A DNA stretch of 60,000 nucleotides from Tubulanus polymorphus (GCF_964204645.1 NC_134035.1:13623951-13683950), one strand, 5' to 3'. Positions 1 to 55,714 are shown, counted from the stretch's first letter. Numbers and translations: made by a program. The notes: a model not told the origin generated them from the letters alone.

Positions 1-1680
1 ATATATAACTGAGATTGTATGATATCAATTATCTCCTACTGGTAATTGTTTGTTTTATGACGACATTCTCGTGCAAGAGATCTATAGTTATTTAAGAAAC
101 AGTGGATCACCGACGTAGGAACAGTTATCCTCAGTTATCTCCAGTTATCCTCAGTTATCCACCGGTACTGGTTTAGCTTCAGCCAACAATCAAGTTAGCC
201 CAGGTAACTGGTCGGCTTGAGTAACTAGTCTCCTTGCTGATTTGTTTAATGCTGCTCAGATATTTTCATGCGAGATTAATTTCTATTCAAGAAATTTAGA
301 AAGAAGTCAATAATAATAATAATAATAAATACAGCTGCAAAGCAGCAATAACGGGTTTTCTGCCGTGCCCCCGATATTCGCACTAATGGGGATAGAAAGA
401 GATTCTTTTCATGATGATGATGATGATAATGATCATTGGCTTTATTTGATAAATCTGTATATAGTCAGGTAATAACAGTAATAGTACAATGTAACATTTA
501 TCATATTTGAATATATTGTAAACAATGTAGCAGGAAGTATATAAACACATTCCCCAGTAAATTACATTGTATATAAGCAATATTCTGATTATAGTCTATT
601 TCGAGTTAACTTGAGAGCACATCAGGTGCCTGCCTAGCTAAGTCAGTGTTGATGGTACATACCTGATAAAAGTCTTCATAGGACCAGAAAGGACAGGCAG
701 TCGACCTAAAACATTGAATTTCAATCCAATCTTCACTGTATTGAAGGATATATTAACAGCTTTCATTGAAGGGGTTCATGAGAGAAAATAAACCGCCTGA
801 TTTGAATGTTCAACAATGTGTTTCCATGCCTACATTCCGTAATTTTTGAAAATTTGAAAAAAAAACTCCAGTTGGTAGGCATGGTGACGTATTGTTAAAC
901 TTTATTTGTTCATGAAAATAATGTCTCTTTTCTTTTATCAGGTAGGTACGTACCACCGAATCTGTTTGAGCTAGGCCACATGATGTGCTCTCACGTCAAG
1001 TTGAAATAGACATTAGTCTACGCTGATATATTTACTCTGGGATTCAATAATATTAGTAAATAATTGTGATATAATAAAAGTCAATTGTGCAATAAACAAA
1101 CGCAAAGTTCTTGTCTGATTAAATATGATGATGATTTTTTTTCTATGAAGATGAAAAATGAAAATTTAACGCTGTAAAAATAATATGAAATGTAATAGAA
1201 TCGTAGCTTTAGTTTTTGATAAATTGTAACGAAACCAGAATGAAATGATTTAATGCTTCTCGTTAAAGTTGTGTGCATGACCATCTTATATGAAATGTGT
1301 AAAGACCCCAGGACTGCAGTTCTCCCGACAGGCCCGGGACTGGAATGAGCCCTGGGACCTGCAGTCCTGATAGGCCGCAGGACCTGCAGTCCTTTGTTAA
1401 TTCAGACTTCTGTGTTGAGTCAATTCACTCAAATTTTGACTGACAGTTTACTCTGTGTGGAGCTGGGTCCATTGCAGATGTGTAAATGATTTTAGCATAA
1501 TTTTTGCATGATGAATAGGCCTATAAGATACTGCAGCTACTGATGCAGTCGCAGCTACTTTTGAAGCTGTGCAGACTGCAGATGCAGCTACTTGCTTTGG
1601 TAATTTGTAAATATAGCTATAGTGTATGAATGAACAATAAAAGATTAAGAAAAGATTAGTATTTGAAATATGCAATAATA

Positions 1681-1862
1681 TTCTCCTTCGCCATATCTAT
1701 TTCTTTCTCTCCTCTCCCTCATCTTATCTGTCTCCTCTCTCTCATCCCTCTCACTTCTGTCTCTCTTCTCTCCCTTTCTCCTCGCCTCTCTCCCCCTCTC
1801 CATTATCTGTCTCTCTCGGAAATCTGATTTAGATTTGTCTAATCTCAACTCCCCCTCTGGTC
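1681..1862. repeat. Polypyrimidine (CT-rich) low-complexity tract
   Basis: The plus strand is almost entirely C and T from about 1681 to 1815, built from TCTCTC and CCTCTC blocks, then becomes mixed. The minus-strand frame through it is all Arg/Glu/Asp/Lys and is a composition artefact. Confidence 0.85.
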
Positions 1863-2044
1863 TACCCTGAACTGTCATTGCTTATCAATGATTCGAAGAT
1901 TCATGCAATACAATTAAAGTAAAAAAAAACATATTGTCTTTGAAATTGTTTTTATTTTGTGTTGGTTTGCTACAATTGGTGGATTTCTGGTCGATATAAG
2001 GAATATGATCGTCGCAGTGGAGACCGGTTATCGGCTGGTCTTCA

Positions 2045-2300
2045 AAATAAAATAGAGTCTTCATTAACTCGAGCGGCTAGGGCCTGTCGTTTGTTACAAG
2101 TGCTGTGATTGGCTACGACCGGGATCTGGTTGGCTCCGGCGTAACGAGTCGCGAGGTCTTGTTCGGGGAACGGCTTTAGCTTAGTGGGTTCGAATCCCTT
2201 GACGGGTGAAGTGTCTAACTGAAGGTAGACACCGTTAACCAGTCTATCAAGTGTATCAAGCTCGTTTGTCTGTGGACTGGTTGCCGTTCTCGTACTTTCA
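2045..2300 (+). repeat. tRNA-like (SINE-type) sequence, probable
   Basis: TAGCTTAGTGG followed directly by GGTTCGAATCCC (about 2172-2194) looks like tRNA A-box and B-box promoter elements, but they are too close together for an intact tRNA. The flanks form a GC-richer block that differs from the surrounding A+T-rich DNA. I infer a tRNA-derived short interspersed repeat. The minus-strand frame through it is probably not a gene. Confidence 0.35.
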
Positions 2301-4465
2301 GTGACCGCGAATCTGTGATACACCAGACACTACAGTTCTTGGTGAAGCTCTCGTCTGCTCACCGGGTGTGTGATAGCCCTCGTTACTGTGAGGTCAAAGA
2401 TTCGTTCTGTTCACTCAGTATTCATTCAGTATTTTGGTGCTATCAATTTCCTTCTTTAACTTCAATGGGTTTTCGCGTCCGTAGCTTTTTTGAAAAATAT
2501 AATGAGCGAAATAAAAGTCGTTAAGGTAAAATAAGAATATTGCGTGATGAAGTTAATGACGCGTATAAGAGTGAGTGACTAGGACGAGGTTTAGTGAAGG
2601 GTTTGATGAGGTGTGAACATCGTATTCAAATGTTCGCGACAACCTGAGATTTCCGATATGAATAATGGACAGACGACAGTGTGAGATAAACCAACACTCG
2701 AAACATAAAAACCATTAATTTAATTTCTCGATATTAAAATCACTTTAAAATTTTCGCCACACGCGCGCGCGTCATCTGTACGCCTCGTTCTGGCGAGCCG
2801 GATAATTCATAATTCGTCACCGATGATGAACGTTGACAACGGAAATGACGCAACAATGTGCGATCGTTAGAGAGACGGAGAAATGGCGAATCTGCGCATC
2901 AGTCATTTTTGCCTGTCAAAACTTGCGCAAATTGGAAGAAAACTTATGAAATATTTCTTTCCAGGCAGTTGGGCGACGGTTTCTGCTTGGCGGGACTTTG
3001 TCGGTTCTAATCTGCTAATCAATTCATACGGCACTTTCGCGAATAAACGATACCCGTCGAACCATGAACACAAACCGTGCCTGCGATCTCTTGCTGCCAA
3101 AAACGGCGCGATGGAGGCAACATAAAAATTTCCGCGTTCGTGATTTCATTGCCGAGTCGATCTTACGCCGACGCGACTTGGGGATAGGGTGATTTCTTGA
3201 TTCATTTGCTCATAAGTGGGCATCTTATGAACCGTTAACTTATTGGTTAGGGGCGCGAACACAAATCCGGCTTTATGGAATTAATTTACCGAAAGCTAAA
3301 CGTATATTTCGCGGTCCCAGTAGAATTGTGTTTATTAATTCTCTCGATTACTTTCCTACTCTTTCTCTACTCTCTCTCATCGATGCCCCAGTCTTACCGG
3401 GGAAACAATACTCGACTGTGAAGAGTTTGGCGTGTATTAATTTTACAGTTGGGCTACGAACACAAACACTTTCACGCACTCGCCATAGTTTCACCGGTCC
3501 CTCGCGTATAACGGCTCTTGTCACGTGTTTAATGCGTCAACCAATCACCTTCACGGACGGCTGCTCAGCCGAAAAATTACCGTTATATCGAATCTTTCAA
3601 TGAATTAAACTTCCGAACCCCCAGTTACCCAATTTCCCTGAATCAGTCTCTCTCTCTCGGCGGCGTCTGCCTGTTCACCGCCATCTCGTCGTTTATCGCT
3701 GAGCGCAACAATACATCGACCGGAAGTGATTCGGCGGAAACGAATAACACGCCTTGACTAATAGACAAATATTTACAATTATACGCGCATCGATCCGTCG
3801 TGAAAATAGTAACAATTGCGATCCATTCATAAATAAAAGTAAAAACGATAAAAGCCCCGGATGTACACCTACAGCGCCACCTGGACACCTACAGCGCGAG
3901 TATCCAATATTAGCGGAAATTAGAAAGTTGTCCACGCGCTAGGCGGACGATGACGTCAACAAGAAATATTGTTTAAATAAAACAAACTTCCTCACTTTGA
4001 GACCTGATTGTAACGGACCTCTATAGATTTGTCAATGGACCTCCGTTGATTTGGTTCATGTTAGCAGTTATAGCCCCCATGTTTGCCCCTGTTAATTACT
4101 TTACTTTTAATAATTTGGCTCACACGCTGCTAAACTACTATAAACCACTTAAAACCACGTCCCTGACTTTATAAGTTCCAGGTGTTTTAAGTTTTCGGTA
4201 TGAAGAGAGCTCTTTTCATTAGAGCAATATTCCTATCGTTAAAAAATTGATTGTCAACCAAAACAAAACTTTAACGAGATTGGCAATTATTTTTCAATGT
4301 CGAGTATTACACCGATTACTGCATTTTTGAAATTTTCTCATATGTAAAGTGGTTAGAGATGAGATAACTGTGTAGAAATTGCGCTATATCAAGAAAATAA
4401 AGTATCTTTGAGTAAGAAATTTACACATAGGCTGAATACAACGATTGGGGAACGTGAAAATAGCC

Positions 4466-4674
4466 TTAAGCCCAACGCAGACGGCACCGAAAAAAACGTT
4501 TTTTCCTCGTGAAAAAAAGGTTTTCGATGTTTTTTGTTATGCCGTGTGCGGGGGAGGTAAAACACAAAACGCCGAACTTAAAAACGTTTTTCACGAGCAA
4601 AAAACGTTTTCTGAAAAACGTGTTTTCTGTTTCGACGAAACAATTAATGTTTTGCCGTATGCGTTGGGCTTTAA
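4466..4674. mobile_element. MITE with about 20-bp terminal inverted repeats
   Basis: The left end reads TTAAGCCCAACGCAGACGGC. The reverse complement of the right end reads TTAAAGCCCAACGCATACGG, so the termini are near-perfect inverted repeats about 209 bp apart, each bordered by TTAA. The inside carries further inverted blocks (AAAAACGTTTTT palindromes and a CTCGTGAAAAA / TTTTTCACGAG pair). A TTAA border would fit a piggyBac-type non-autonomous element, but the right border is offset by one base. There is no transposase frame; the two overlapping plus-strand frames here are incidental. Confidence 0.6.
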
Positions 4675-7229
4675 AAACCTGGAACCGGTGAAGTATGAAT
4701 TGTTGTCCTCATTGAAGAAAACATAAAGTAACCAATAGCAATTACACCAAAAATCTTAGTTAAACTTTTTGGTGAAACTGGGACGGTTGTCTATGTTCTG
4801 TCCTATAAATGGTGATTCCAATGATTTGAATCACGACCGTTGAGAGAACATACACTTTCTTATCGATGATTAATGGATGTACCTACTACACTTCACACCG
4901 GGCGTCGAATCAGTGAGAGACTAATGAAAAACAACCCCTCCGCTCCGGTATAACTCTCTCTCTCATGAGTTCCCGGTTGAGATATTTAGTCAGGTTACGA
5001 TTGTAAAGAACACGGTGGAATAAGTGACAGATTTGATGACGATGTCTGGTGTATAAGACGTCTGCTGGTCCTCTGAGAGCGGACGAGATTTTTCCGGTGA
5101 TTAGGGGTTGAGTGTAAGACACGTTCACGCCTTGTTTAACCGGGATCATTACGCAGATTGGGTGGATCGAATATTGCCTCAACTACTCGAGTCTGACAAG
5201 TAGAAGTCGGTCCTGCGGGATCGGCGTACTGTCCTCGCAGGACCCATAAACCTCTGAGTTAATGTCAATGTCTTTACTTTGCTTAATTAATTGAGTAAGC
5301 CTCTCCGGAGCAGGCCGCGCACACCGAGTCGCGCACACCAAGCCGCACACGCCGCCACCGTCAAGACAACATTCAATAAGCTTGAAACTCTAAGCTATAT
5401 ACAAAATTTAAGCTATTTATAATTAGCAAAAATTGGAATCAAAAAGACAACGTTTCGGGCTCACGCTAGAGACCATTGTCACCACCCATCTTTAGAGTTT
5501 ACTTGAGAAATATTTTGGGAGTTAGGTGGAAGGATTCCACCCGGAAAGCGTGAGAGAAAAAAACAATAAAAGTTGTTTAATAGAGAAACTCACAATGTCA
5601 ATTTAAACAAAAGTTATTGCTTTTTTTCTTACGCGTTTCGGGTGGAATCCTTCCATCCATGTTTAGAGTCGTTTCGGGTGGAATTTGAGTTTGATATGTT
5701 TCATTGAGAGAAACTCTCAATATCAATCTAAATGATATTTATCAAAATCATGGAAATAGTCTTAACAATATTTACATCAATGGTTATAAGATGGATGATC
5801 ACTGCGGTGTCCGGTGTTTCGGGCAGCGAATTGGCGGTCAAACAAACATCTGTCGCCGGCCATTACGATCGAATTAACAAAATGATTGATTTGAATTCGT
5901 GATTTTGCAAATTCAAATATGTTACCAACATGTGACATCTTGATTTTGAACACTGGACATTTACACCATATTGTATGAGCGATACGTGGAAATTGATTGG
6001 AAAGATTTCTCGAGTTAACTGTACCTGTAGTAATGTGACGACTTATCCAAAAAATAATATTTTTTATTTCCGCAATAAATGATGACCCAGTGTATTGGAA
6101 ACAAAAAATCCAAGAAAAAGTTTTTAACGGTGAAACGGCGAGAGATGAACCTGAACAAAAGTTTTATTGTAGCAAAGAGAAACCAAGGTTACCATTGACA
6201 CAAAAATTATTGGAGTATGAATTATATTTGTTGATTTTATAGATTTCAACATTTTGATATATCAACTTTTCGGGCTTTCTGGTATATGGTACTCAGATTT
6301 AGAGACACTCGTCCCTCCTACTGTCACCCTCAACCCTATCATCACGTCACTTCCACTGAGATGTATCTCAATCTGATCTGATCGTCTGCCGAATTCAAAT
6401 TAGATGATTAACTTCTTCTAAACAATTTCATATTTTCAAAACGGTTTGACGCGCACCGGGCACCAGAAGAGGAGAGACCGTCCTGACGTCTGCTGTCCGA
6501 TTCTGTTTGAATTAGTAACGCTCTAACATTTTAACGAATTCAATCAATTTCATCCCCGAATTTCATAGAATTTAAAATCGACGTCGGTTCGGTTCACGCG
6601 AGCACAAAAACTATATAGAAAGGAAATCAAAATCTCGTCTCAACAAAATTCGGTGCCCCGCCGCCGCCGGCGGTGTCGACAGAGATGAAAATCGCGAGTA
6701 ACCATCAGCGCGAAAAATCCCCAAATAATTCAATTGGGTACCGACAATCGGCGCATCTTTTACTGCCCAGTCGAGCACACCGATATGGCCTTCGTGGCGG
6801 CCCGATCACGTGACCGATAATCTCGGAGCCCAATGTCCGACGGTAATGAACCGAGTTTGGACGTCAGCGGCTGTCGCCAACGATCATTACTGTGCGGACG
6901 AGTGATTCCTTCAAAATATCCTCCTCGCAGTCGCTGCCTCTAAAAAGAAGAAAAAAATTTCAAATCTGTGGGCATAAAAACACAATTTAACGGTGTCCAT
7001 TGTTGGTACGGGTATATGCTTCAGTTCACTCGGAATTCTCGTTGAACGGGAATTTAAGATGTCGAATTCAATGGGTTTTCGGTGAATTAAACGCGGTACA
7101 TTGTGTCAGACCTGGAAACTGGTGGTACTTTCTCTCGAAATGACCCCGACGCTCGAGTCAGGATCTTGTGGCGGTGGTGGGAACCCAGCATCACCGACCG
7201 ACCGACATGCGCTGAGAATTTTTTTTTAG
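4675..7229. other. 3' flank of Pax6, no gene recognised
   Basis: Apart from the foldback element at 5525-5658 I see nothing coding. Near 5200-5240 there are short GGTCCTGCGGG / TCCTCGCAGGACC palindromic blocks. About 6460-6940 is relatively CpG-rich. Confidence 0.55.
5525..5658. repeat. Foldback element with nested palindromes
   Basis: The left arm (5525-5562) starts GGTGGAAGGATTCCACCC and continues into GGAAAGCGTGAGAG. The right arm (about 5621-5658) is its near-perfect reverse complement, with a loop of about 60 bp between them. The first 17 bp of the arm, GGTGGAAGGATTCCACC, are themselves a palindrome. A short related piece (TTTCGGGTGGAAT) follows at about 5669-5681. Confidence 0.65.
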
Positions 7230-7314
7230 AATCCTATTTTTACAAGGGGCCTCGTCGGATTTTGATTTCGATGAAGCCTTGTCGAGCACCAGCATCTATA
7301 AAGCCACTGTTGTT
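7230..7314 (+). other. Isolated exon-like block, unknown gene
   Basis: A run of nine T then AG (acceptor, 7228-7229) is followed by an 85-nt stretch and a strong donor GTGAGT at 7315. One phase reads through without a stop and gives an acidic, Ser-rich peptide containing SSDFDFDEALSS; a second phase is also open. I do not recognise the peptide and found no convincing neighbouring exons, so this could be chance. Confidence 0.15.
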
Positions 7315-8639
7315 GTGAGTTTAGAGAGATTTGAATAGATTTAAATAATTAAAAATGAACACATAGCTGTTATGAAATAAAGATTATTCTGAATGATAAA
7401 TAGATGCATAGGTCAAGGTCCGAGTTAGCCTAAAGTTTGACCTGACGATAGAAATAGTTTATTTCCAATTATTTTTGTTCTAGGTTCGAATTTGGACCGA
7501 TAATATGTAAACCTGAGTCCAGGATATCACTGAAACTCAATGAGTTTTCAAAACATTTAATTTACGATGATATAGGCCTACACAATAATCATTGGCATTG
7601 AAAATGAGCTAAACTCAATTGATTTTAGGCTTCACTGACATATTGTTGATATCTGAGTGAAAAATCAATACTAACTAATTTGAATATTCAAATATATCTT
7701 CAATCAATAATTGTATAAGTACTATGCATACGTATGTATAAACTCGTAACGGTTTTATTTAGTGTCGGTTAATAACGGTTGAATTCAAACTGATTTATTT
7801 AAACGACCAAACGGTTAATAAGAACGAGGTCCACTAGTGGTCAGATAACTGTAATCCCAATTACAAATCAGCAATCTGTAAAACTACCACTTCTGCGGTG
7901 GTACCGATGGTGTAAAACCTGGACCCGTAGATAAGGTGATTACTCTCGGACTACTGGATACCGGTTACTCTCGGAATATGGTCCACTAAACACTGTTCAA
8001 TGACCGATGATTAATCCTGGTCAATAATCCGATATAATCGTTATTGAACTGTATAATGATGGTTGTTGGTAAGAGCTGAGAGTGAGAGAGTGAGAGAGTG
8101 AAGACGAGCATCAACTCTATAACCCTGTTATCGGTACTGTCACGTGTCCACTGATAATCGGCTGCTGTGGTTTATGATTCTCTCGTTCTGCCCTTAATGG
8201 AATTAGTATTCAATATTACACCATCAAACACTGAGTGATGCGTCTCTCATATCAATTTAACCCCGATATCAGCAACTCGTCTGCTCGCTCGGTCAGTCCA
8301 TCTGAAACAATATCGCGGCACAATATTACCATGATTCACCTGATGATGTTTAGGGCAGAGAACAAACACGCCTGCTCTCTGTCCATCTTCACAAAATACA
8401 CAGTCAAAGCCTAATGCTGCCATACGTTTCAATACCATCTGCCTTCTCATCGCCGACTTTTTTCAGTGAATACTAGAATTGTTCAATCGAACTCAAATTC
8501 AACGTTAATTCAATTCTTTATATTATAACGCTTTTAAATTCGTCTCAACACCGTGATTTACATTGGACCCCGAACAGTTGTGTTTTTATCACTGAGGACT
8601 GATTACTGTATTCAATGAAACGCCATTCTTTATAACGCG

Positions 8640-8768
8640 CTGTCCACAGTGCCTGCGTGTCGGCCCTGTGCCAGTGCCGGCCCAGTGCCGGGCCCTGGCC
8701 CAGTGCCAGTCCAGTGCCTGCCCAGTGCCGGCCCAGTGCCGGTTCAGTGCCTGCTCAGTGATTTTCAG
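8640..8768 (+). repeat. GC-rich minisatellite (CCCAGTGCCGG unit)
   Basis: About ten imperfect copies of an 11-12 bp unit, CCCAGTGCCGG or CCCAGTGCCTG, stand in an otherwise A+T-rich flank. Confidence 0.85.
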
Positions 8769-11700
8769 TGATAGATTTCTATTTGTTGATATAAAGTCTC
8801 GACGCGTCTATTGCAGATTCTTCAATTAGTCTCGGCAAAAATGATGACTTAATTTGATGAAAAATTCTGATTGAAGATTTTCATCTCAAATCTGACATAT
8901 ATTGAGACGAGATGGGTGAGAGGAGACGGGGATGAGAGGGGGGAGACGGGGATGAGAGGAGAGGGAGGAGGGTGTCTCCTGTCTCTCAATTCTCTCATCA
9001 ATAAATCTCACTATCTCAGTGTTGAGAGTCTGTTATGTGCTTCAATACAGATATCATAATAAACTCATATAATTCGGAATCAGATTTCGAAATATTGAAC
9101 GGCGGTTGATTTAATGAAATCAATCTGACGCGGCGGAGGGGACGGAGGGGACGGCGGAGACGGAGGGGAGGCTCGAATGAATTTCCGAGGATTGACACTG
9201 ATTGTGACCCCCACGTATTCCGGCAAACTCACCGCGTGTCCGATATATTGTTTTATAATCGGTGACGATTGTAAATTTCTCTGCTGATCGAACTCGCACA
9301 AAATCTCCCCATTAAAGCGGAATGATCATCGAGGTGCATGCGCGAGTGCACTTTAGGTGTCGGGTGGATTGCGGGGAGGGGTACACTGCGAGAGCGGGGT
9401 CCGAGTGGTGTGTCACCCCAGGTCACAGTTACCAAACACAGAATATCGCCCTGTAATGACTAAGTTGCTTGAACACAGAAATAGAGAAGGATTTTCTTCA
9501 GTTATATTCTTTATAAAAAATATTGATTCATTTTTAATCATAGATTTATCGACTGTGGTATATACATATGTAGAATGATATTATCGATCGGCTCAAGGCG
9601 TGAAGGGACCATAGCAACACGCTTCAACAATCAATATATAGCCCGAGGACTGTCCTCTCTTTCTATACAAGGAGAAAGTGTGGATGAAACTTGTATTTGA
9701 AACGTTTGGCCAATTATTTTTTTATCTGCGATCTAAATGCGCACAGTATGTCGTCCGTTCCCGCGGGGTCCACAGAGCGCCTCGGGTCGCGCTGGTCATG
9801 TGGTGTATAGTGTTGTGTGTGATAGACCTTTTTACGATATCATCAGTCGCGCACCACGTGATAACAACATGTAAAATATCTGATGACAAACACTATAGAT
9901 ACAAGGGGTTCAAACATTCCGAGTCCGTGTTGTAAAACCCATTGTAAATAAATTCCACAATAAGAATAAAAAGAGTTCCAATAATGTTTTCTTTAGTTAA
10001 ATGTTTTATTAGACGTTTAGATATCATAAATAACCAACTTCTGCAGGAATATCAAAGTTATAGACAACAAAATGAGTTTTAAGTTCGATTTGACTTGATT
10101 TGAAACATTGAAAATGGAGTAACTTTAACCGTCAACTGTCTGGGACTGGGTTTTACAACAGTGGAACTATCCGTAAGCCCCGAGTCAAATCACAAAAAGT
10201 CTCTTTTTATCATGAATTTATCTTATATATTTCTTATCCTTGATTGACCACGTTTGATGATGCAATCCAGATCCATTCATCAGTTTGAGTTTTGTTTATT
10301 TCGTGTAGATCGAGATTTCACGATTTGTAGAAATCTCAGAGAGGAGATCCGACAGGGTTTGAATGAACGATACCTGTTTCTATGTGCAGCGAGTCTTACG
10401 GGACGAGAAAAATATGTTTAATACATAATTACAGATAACACGAGCCCGCGGTGAGAATCATTGCAACCTCGAGCAATAATTTAACATCTGTTAACAACAC
10501 CCTTCGAATTATACCAAACTCGGGATAGTGAAATTGATATAATCTCTTGGGTGTTGAAAATAAACCACCACCACCAACAGTCAGCGCCCCGGGCTCGAAT
10601 CCAAAACATCCCAATAAATTACATAAGTTGTCCGTAGTCCCGCCTATATAGTTAAACTCAACGGGCCGCGGTAAATAGCAACTGGCTACATGGTAACCGG
10701 GTCGGGTTAGGGCACACGCTGTGGGTACCTTACTCAGCCTGAAACCCAGCAGGGGTTGCGTTCACGTAATGAAGACTCGACATTTGTTAAACTATTGTCC
10801 TCTTAATGTGATTTGTGTTTATTCGAATCGGCTTGAAATTGATAATTACAACTTAGGTTGTAATTCGATCTAATGAAGGCTGAGAGACTCGCTGTCCATA
10901 GTCCACAACACGTTTAATGAGGGAGAGGGACTAGCTGTCCATAGTCCACACAACCCGTCGCCAATTTGTTCTATCTAATGAGGGAACTGATGACGGCCAA
11001 CTGTCCACACCTTGGTTCATAGTTTTCGAGAAAGTTTTGCTTGTTTCAGCAAAATTGTTTGTGAAGATTTTATCTATTTATGTAGGACCATGTAAATAAC
11101 GAATACAGTAGAAATGTGCCTGACTTGAGCGACGTCTACGAGTTGGATGCTTTATAATTCTTAAGTACTGTCCTGAAAATACTTCAACGAACATCTGAGT
11201 TAAACGGTTAAATCAGACTTGGTCGGATCCGATTTATCCTATCGTCTGCTTATTTATATTTCCTGTGGTTCTGTGCTGTCCGGGGAAGTCAATCAGAATA
11301 CTTAATGATGATTTGTGTCCTGAAATTAATCTTCTAATTCCTCATGTTGTGATGAAACAGTTGACGCCCATCTCAATTATATCATTTCATGGCAGTCCCA
11401 TAGAAAAATACATTATAAACTATTGGAAAAGTGTCTATTGAACTTAGTATATCAACTATTTCGATGTTTTCGTTTAAAGGTGTTGTAGCTTTATTAATTC
11501 GTCCCGTTTTCTCTATCCGCTAATTGCAACTAATTTGTAGCAATAAATCAAAATTGAATTGAATTGGTCCCCGGTTTCTTTCTCATTTGCATTATTTGAA
11601 TATGGTCAATGCATACATATCTTTTAAACAATCCACGACCTCGCGTATCGATTGGGTTCGAGTCCCACCTGATCCTTATGGGCTCGGTGATTTTCAGGTC

Positions 11701-11982
11701 CAGTATTTCTTCCTCTCCTCTCAGGTGGTAGCAGAAAGCTTTAAGAAAACAATCCAGACAAACAAAAACTAAACTCCGTTTTGTTTTTGATAGATTATTA
11801 CATAATTTCACGATTTATTGACATTTCAAATTTACATATAAATTTATTTATTCATTTCCATTATCATTATATCTAAACCCATTAAACCATTTTTTATTAA
11901 ACAACTCGAATCGTTTCAGGTTCAGAATTTCGAAAGAAAATTGAAGACAGGACAAACGTTCAACTTAGAAACACAGACACAT

Positions 11983-12266
11983 GGGGCCCAGCTGCACAGC
12001 CAGGCTTAGATCTAAGACCAGTCTATGTATGGCCTTGGTTCGCAAATAAATCTAGTAAACGACAGTGTTGAAGCCAGTAAGCCTTGGTCCCATCCATAGT
12101 CAATCTAATTTGAGTGAGCTTACTTAATGTAGCCAATCTGACAACTTAATTAAAATCAGTCTAAGCTCATTTTAGTTTGATAGCCAATCTCACAATTAAT
12201 ACTAATAACTGAAGAAATTTGAGACTGGATTTTGGACTGAAGTCACGACTGTGCAACCAAACCCCG
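11983..12266. mobile_element. MITE, GGGCCCAG-ended family, longest copy
   Basis: The left end GGGGCCCAGCTGCACAGCC pairs with the right end, whose reverse complement reads GGGGTTTGGTTGCACAGTC. The inside contains TCTAAGACCAGTCTA and a block close to the 47-bp unit that is tandemly amplified at 28.0 and 42.7 kb (AGTCTAAGCTCATTTTAGTT, about 12159-12178). No coding capacity, so a non-autonomous element. Confidence 0.55.
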
Positions 12267-12796
12267 GGGGTTGAACCGTTTCTCCAAGTTGCCTCATTTG
12301 AAATCAATATTCTCTGAATTATAAATAGCTCATTATCATAATCATTTCACTTAATAAAAACATTATTGAATTCTGAAATGACGAAGAATTTATCAGCGAA
12401 TTGACGAAAAATGTCACATTGAAATCAGATTCGTTATAAATGTGTTGCCGAGTAGCACCTGAGCAGAAGCGTGAACCTGACACGACGTAAACCACATGTT
12501 TAACATCCTAAGAGCACCGATTCGTCAGTCGCGGTCAGGTTTAAATTAATCCAATAATTAAAGCCGTTTTTGCCGTGTGGTGATTCAATTCAAGTAAATT
12601 AAGTAGAAATTTATTTACAATTTCGATGACGAAACGAAAAAAAAAAACGTAAAATGTGCGAAAACCACGTGACAACAATATGGATAGTTAGTACGATTTA
12701 CCGAAATTTAGCACCGAAATCCAGAAACAAAAAAAAAACTCATAAACCCCTAAACGCAATTGAGTATTTAAACCAATCCCGACAGACAGCTCCCCG

Positions 12797-12822
12797 ACCC
12801 CCCCCCCCCCCCCAAAAAAAAA
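12797..12822 (+). repeat. Poly-C run followed by poly-A
   Basis: A run of about 16 C is followed directly by about 10 A. It lies in the possible distal 3' UTR region of Pax6 and breaks any sensible reading of the overlapping plus-strand frame. Confidence 0.8.
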
Positions 12823-12835
12823 ATGTAACATCGTT

Positions 12836-13095
12836 TTTATTCGACGTTTCATGTAAAATTATTGTTTTGTACATAATTTATTTGTATCTACACATATTCA
12901 TCGTTCACACGGTTACAATATACACCACACCAGCGACACCTATATTCCACACGCGCTATCCTAGTAACGTTTGTTTGTCTCCGTTAGAGTCTCGTTTCTT
13001 TAAGATCACGTGACTAATCGTGAAATATTATCTCGGATTAAAATTCCGCGCGCGTTTTATTACGGTTATACAGAACTATACCGTCGCGCCACCTA
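12836..13095 (-). other. Pax6: Pax6 3' UTR, probable extent
   Basis: Sequence downstream of the Pax6 stop on the minus strand. AATAAA signals on the gene strand lie at 13056-13061 (about 35 nt after the stop), 12886-12891 and 12836-12841. I cannot tell which is used; the nearest would give a very short UTR, so a later one or a longer UTR is likely. Confidence 0.4.
13056..13061 (-). terminator. AATAAA polyadenylation signal, candidate
   Basis: A canonical hexamer on the gene strand, 35 nt past the Pax6 stop codon. It is unusually close to the stop, so it may be a secondary or unused signal. Confidence 0.35.

Positions 13096-55701
<42,606 letters not shown>

Positions 55702-55714
<13 letters not shown>

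Larger units (their letters stand above)
1..4465. other. Distal 3' flank of Pax6, no gene recognised
   Basis: No coding exon is recognised. The stretch holds an 11-bp tandem repeat (CAGTTATCCTC-like, about 121-165), short AAT and ATG microsatellites (about 308-330 and 409-432), GGACCTGCAGTCC palindromes (about 1310-1395), a CT-rich tract and a tRNA-like repeat (listed separately). About 2750-3950 is richer in CpG than its surroundings and carries a small ATG-led frame in a good initiation context at 2883, but that frame resembles nothing I know and the opposite strand is open too, so I do not call a gene. Confidence 0.6.
7315..12835. other. Proximal 3' flank of Pax6, no gene recognised
   Basis: Non-coding as far as I can read. 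Besides the separately listed repeats it has a G-rich GGAGACGGGGATGAGAG duplication (about 8915-8975), GGACGGAGGGGACGGCGG repeats (about 9128-9170), and a degenerate unit of about 55 bp containing CTGTCCATAGTCCACA repeated two to three times (about 10870-11010). A B-box-like GGTTCGAGTCCCACC at about 11656 sits in what may be another tRNA-derived repeat (about 11600-11770). Confidence 0.55.

Noticed and set aside
2883-3125. 80-codon plus-strand frame with a good initiation context
   Set aside because: No recognised family, the opposite strand is also open, and no splice or polyA structure supports it.
12654-13013. 119-codon plus-strand frame with a Pro/Lys stretch
   Set aside because: Runs through poly-C/poly-A and has no family resemblance; it overlaps the Pax6 3' UTR on the other strand.
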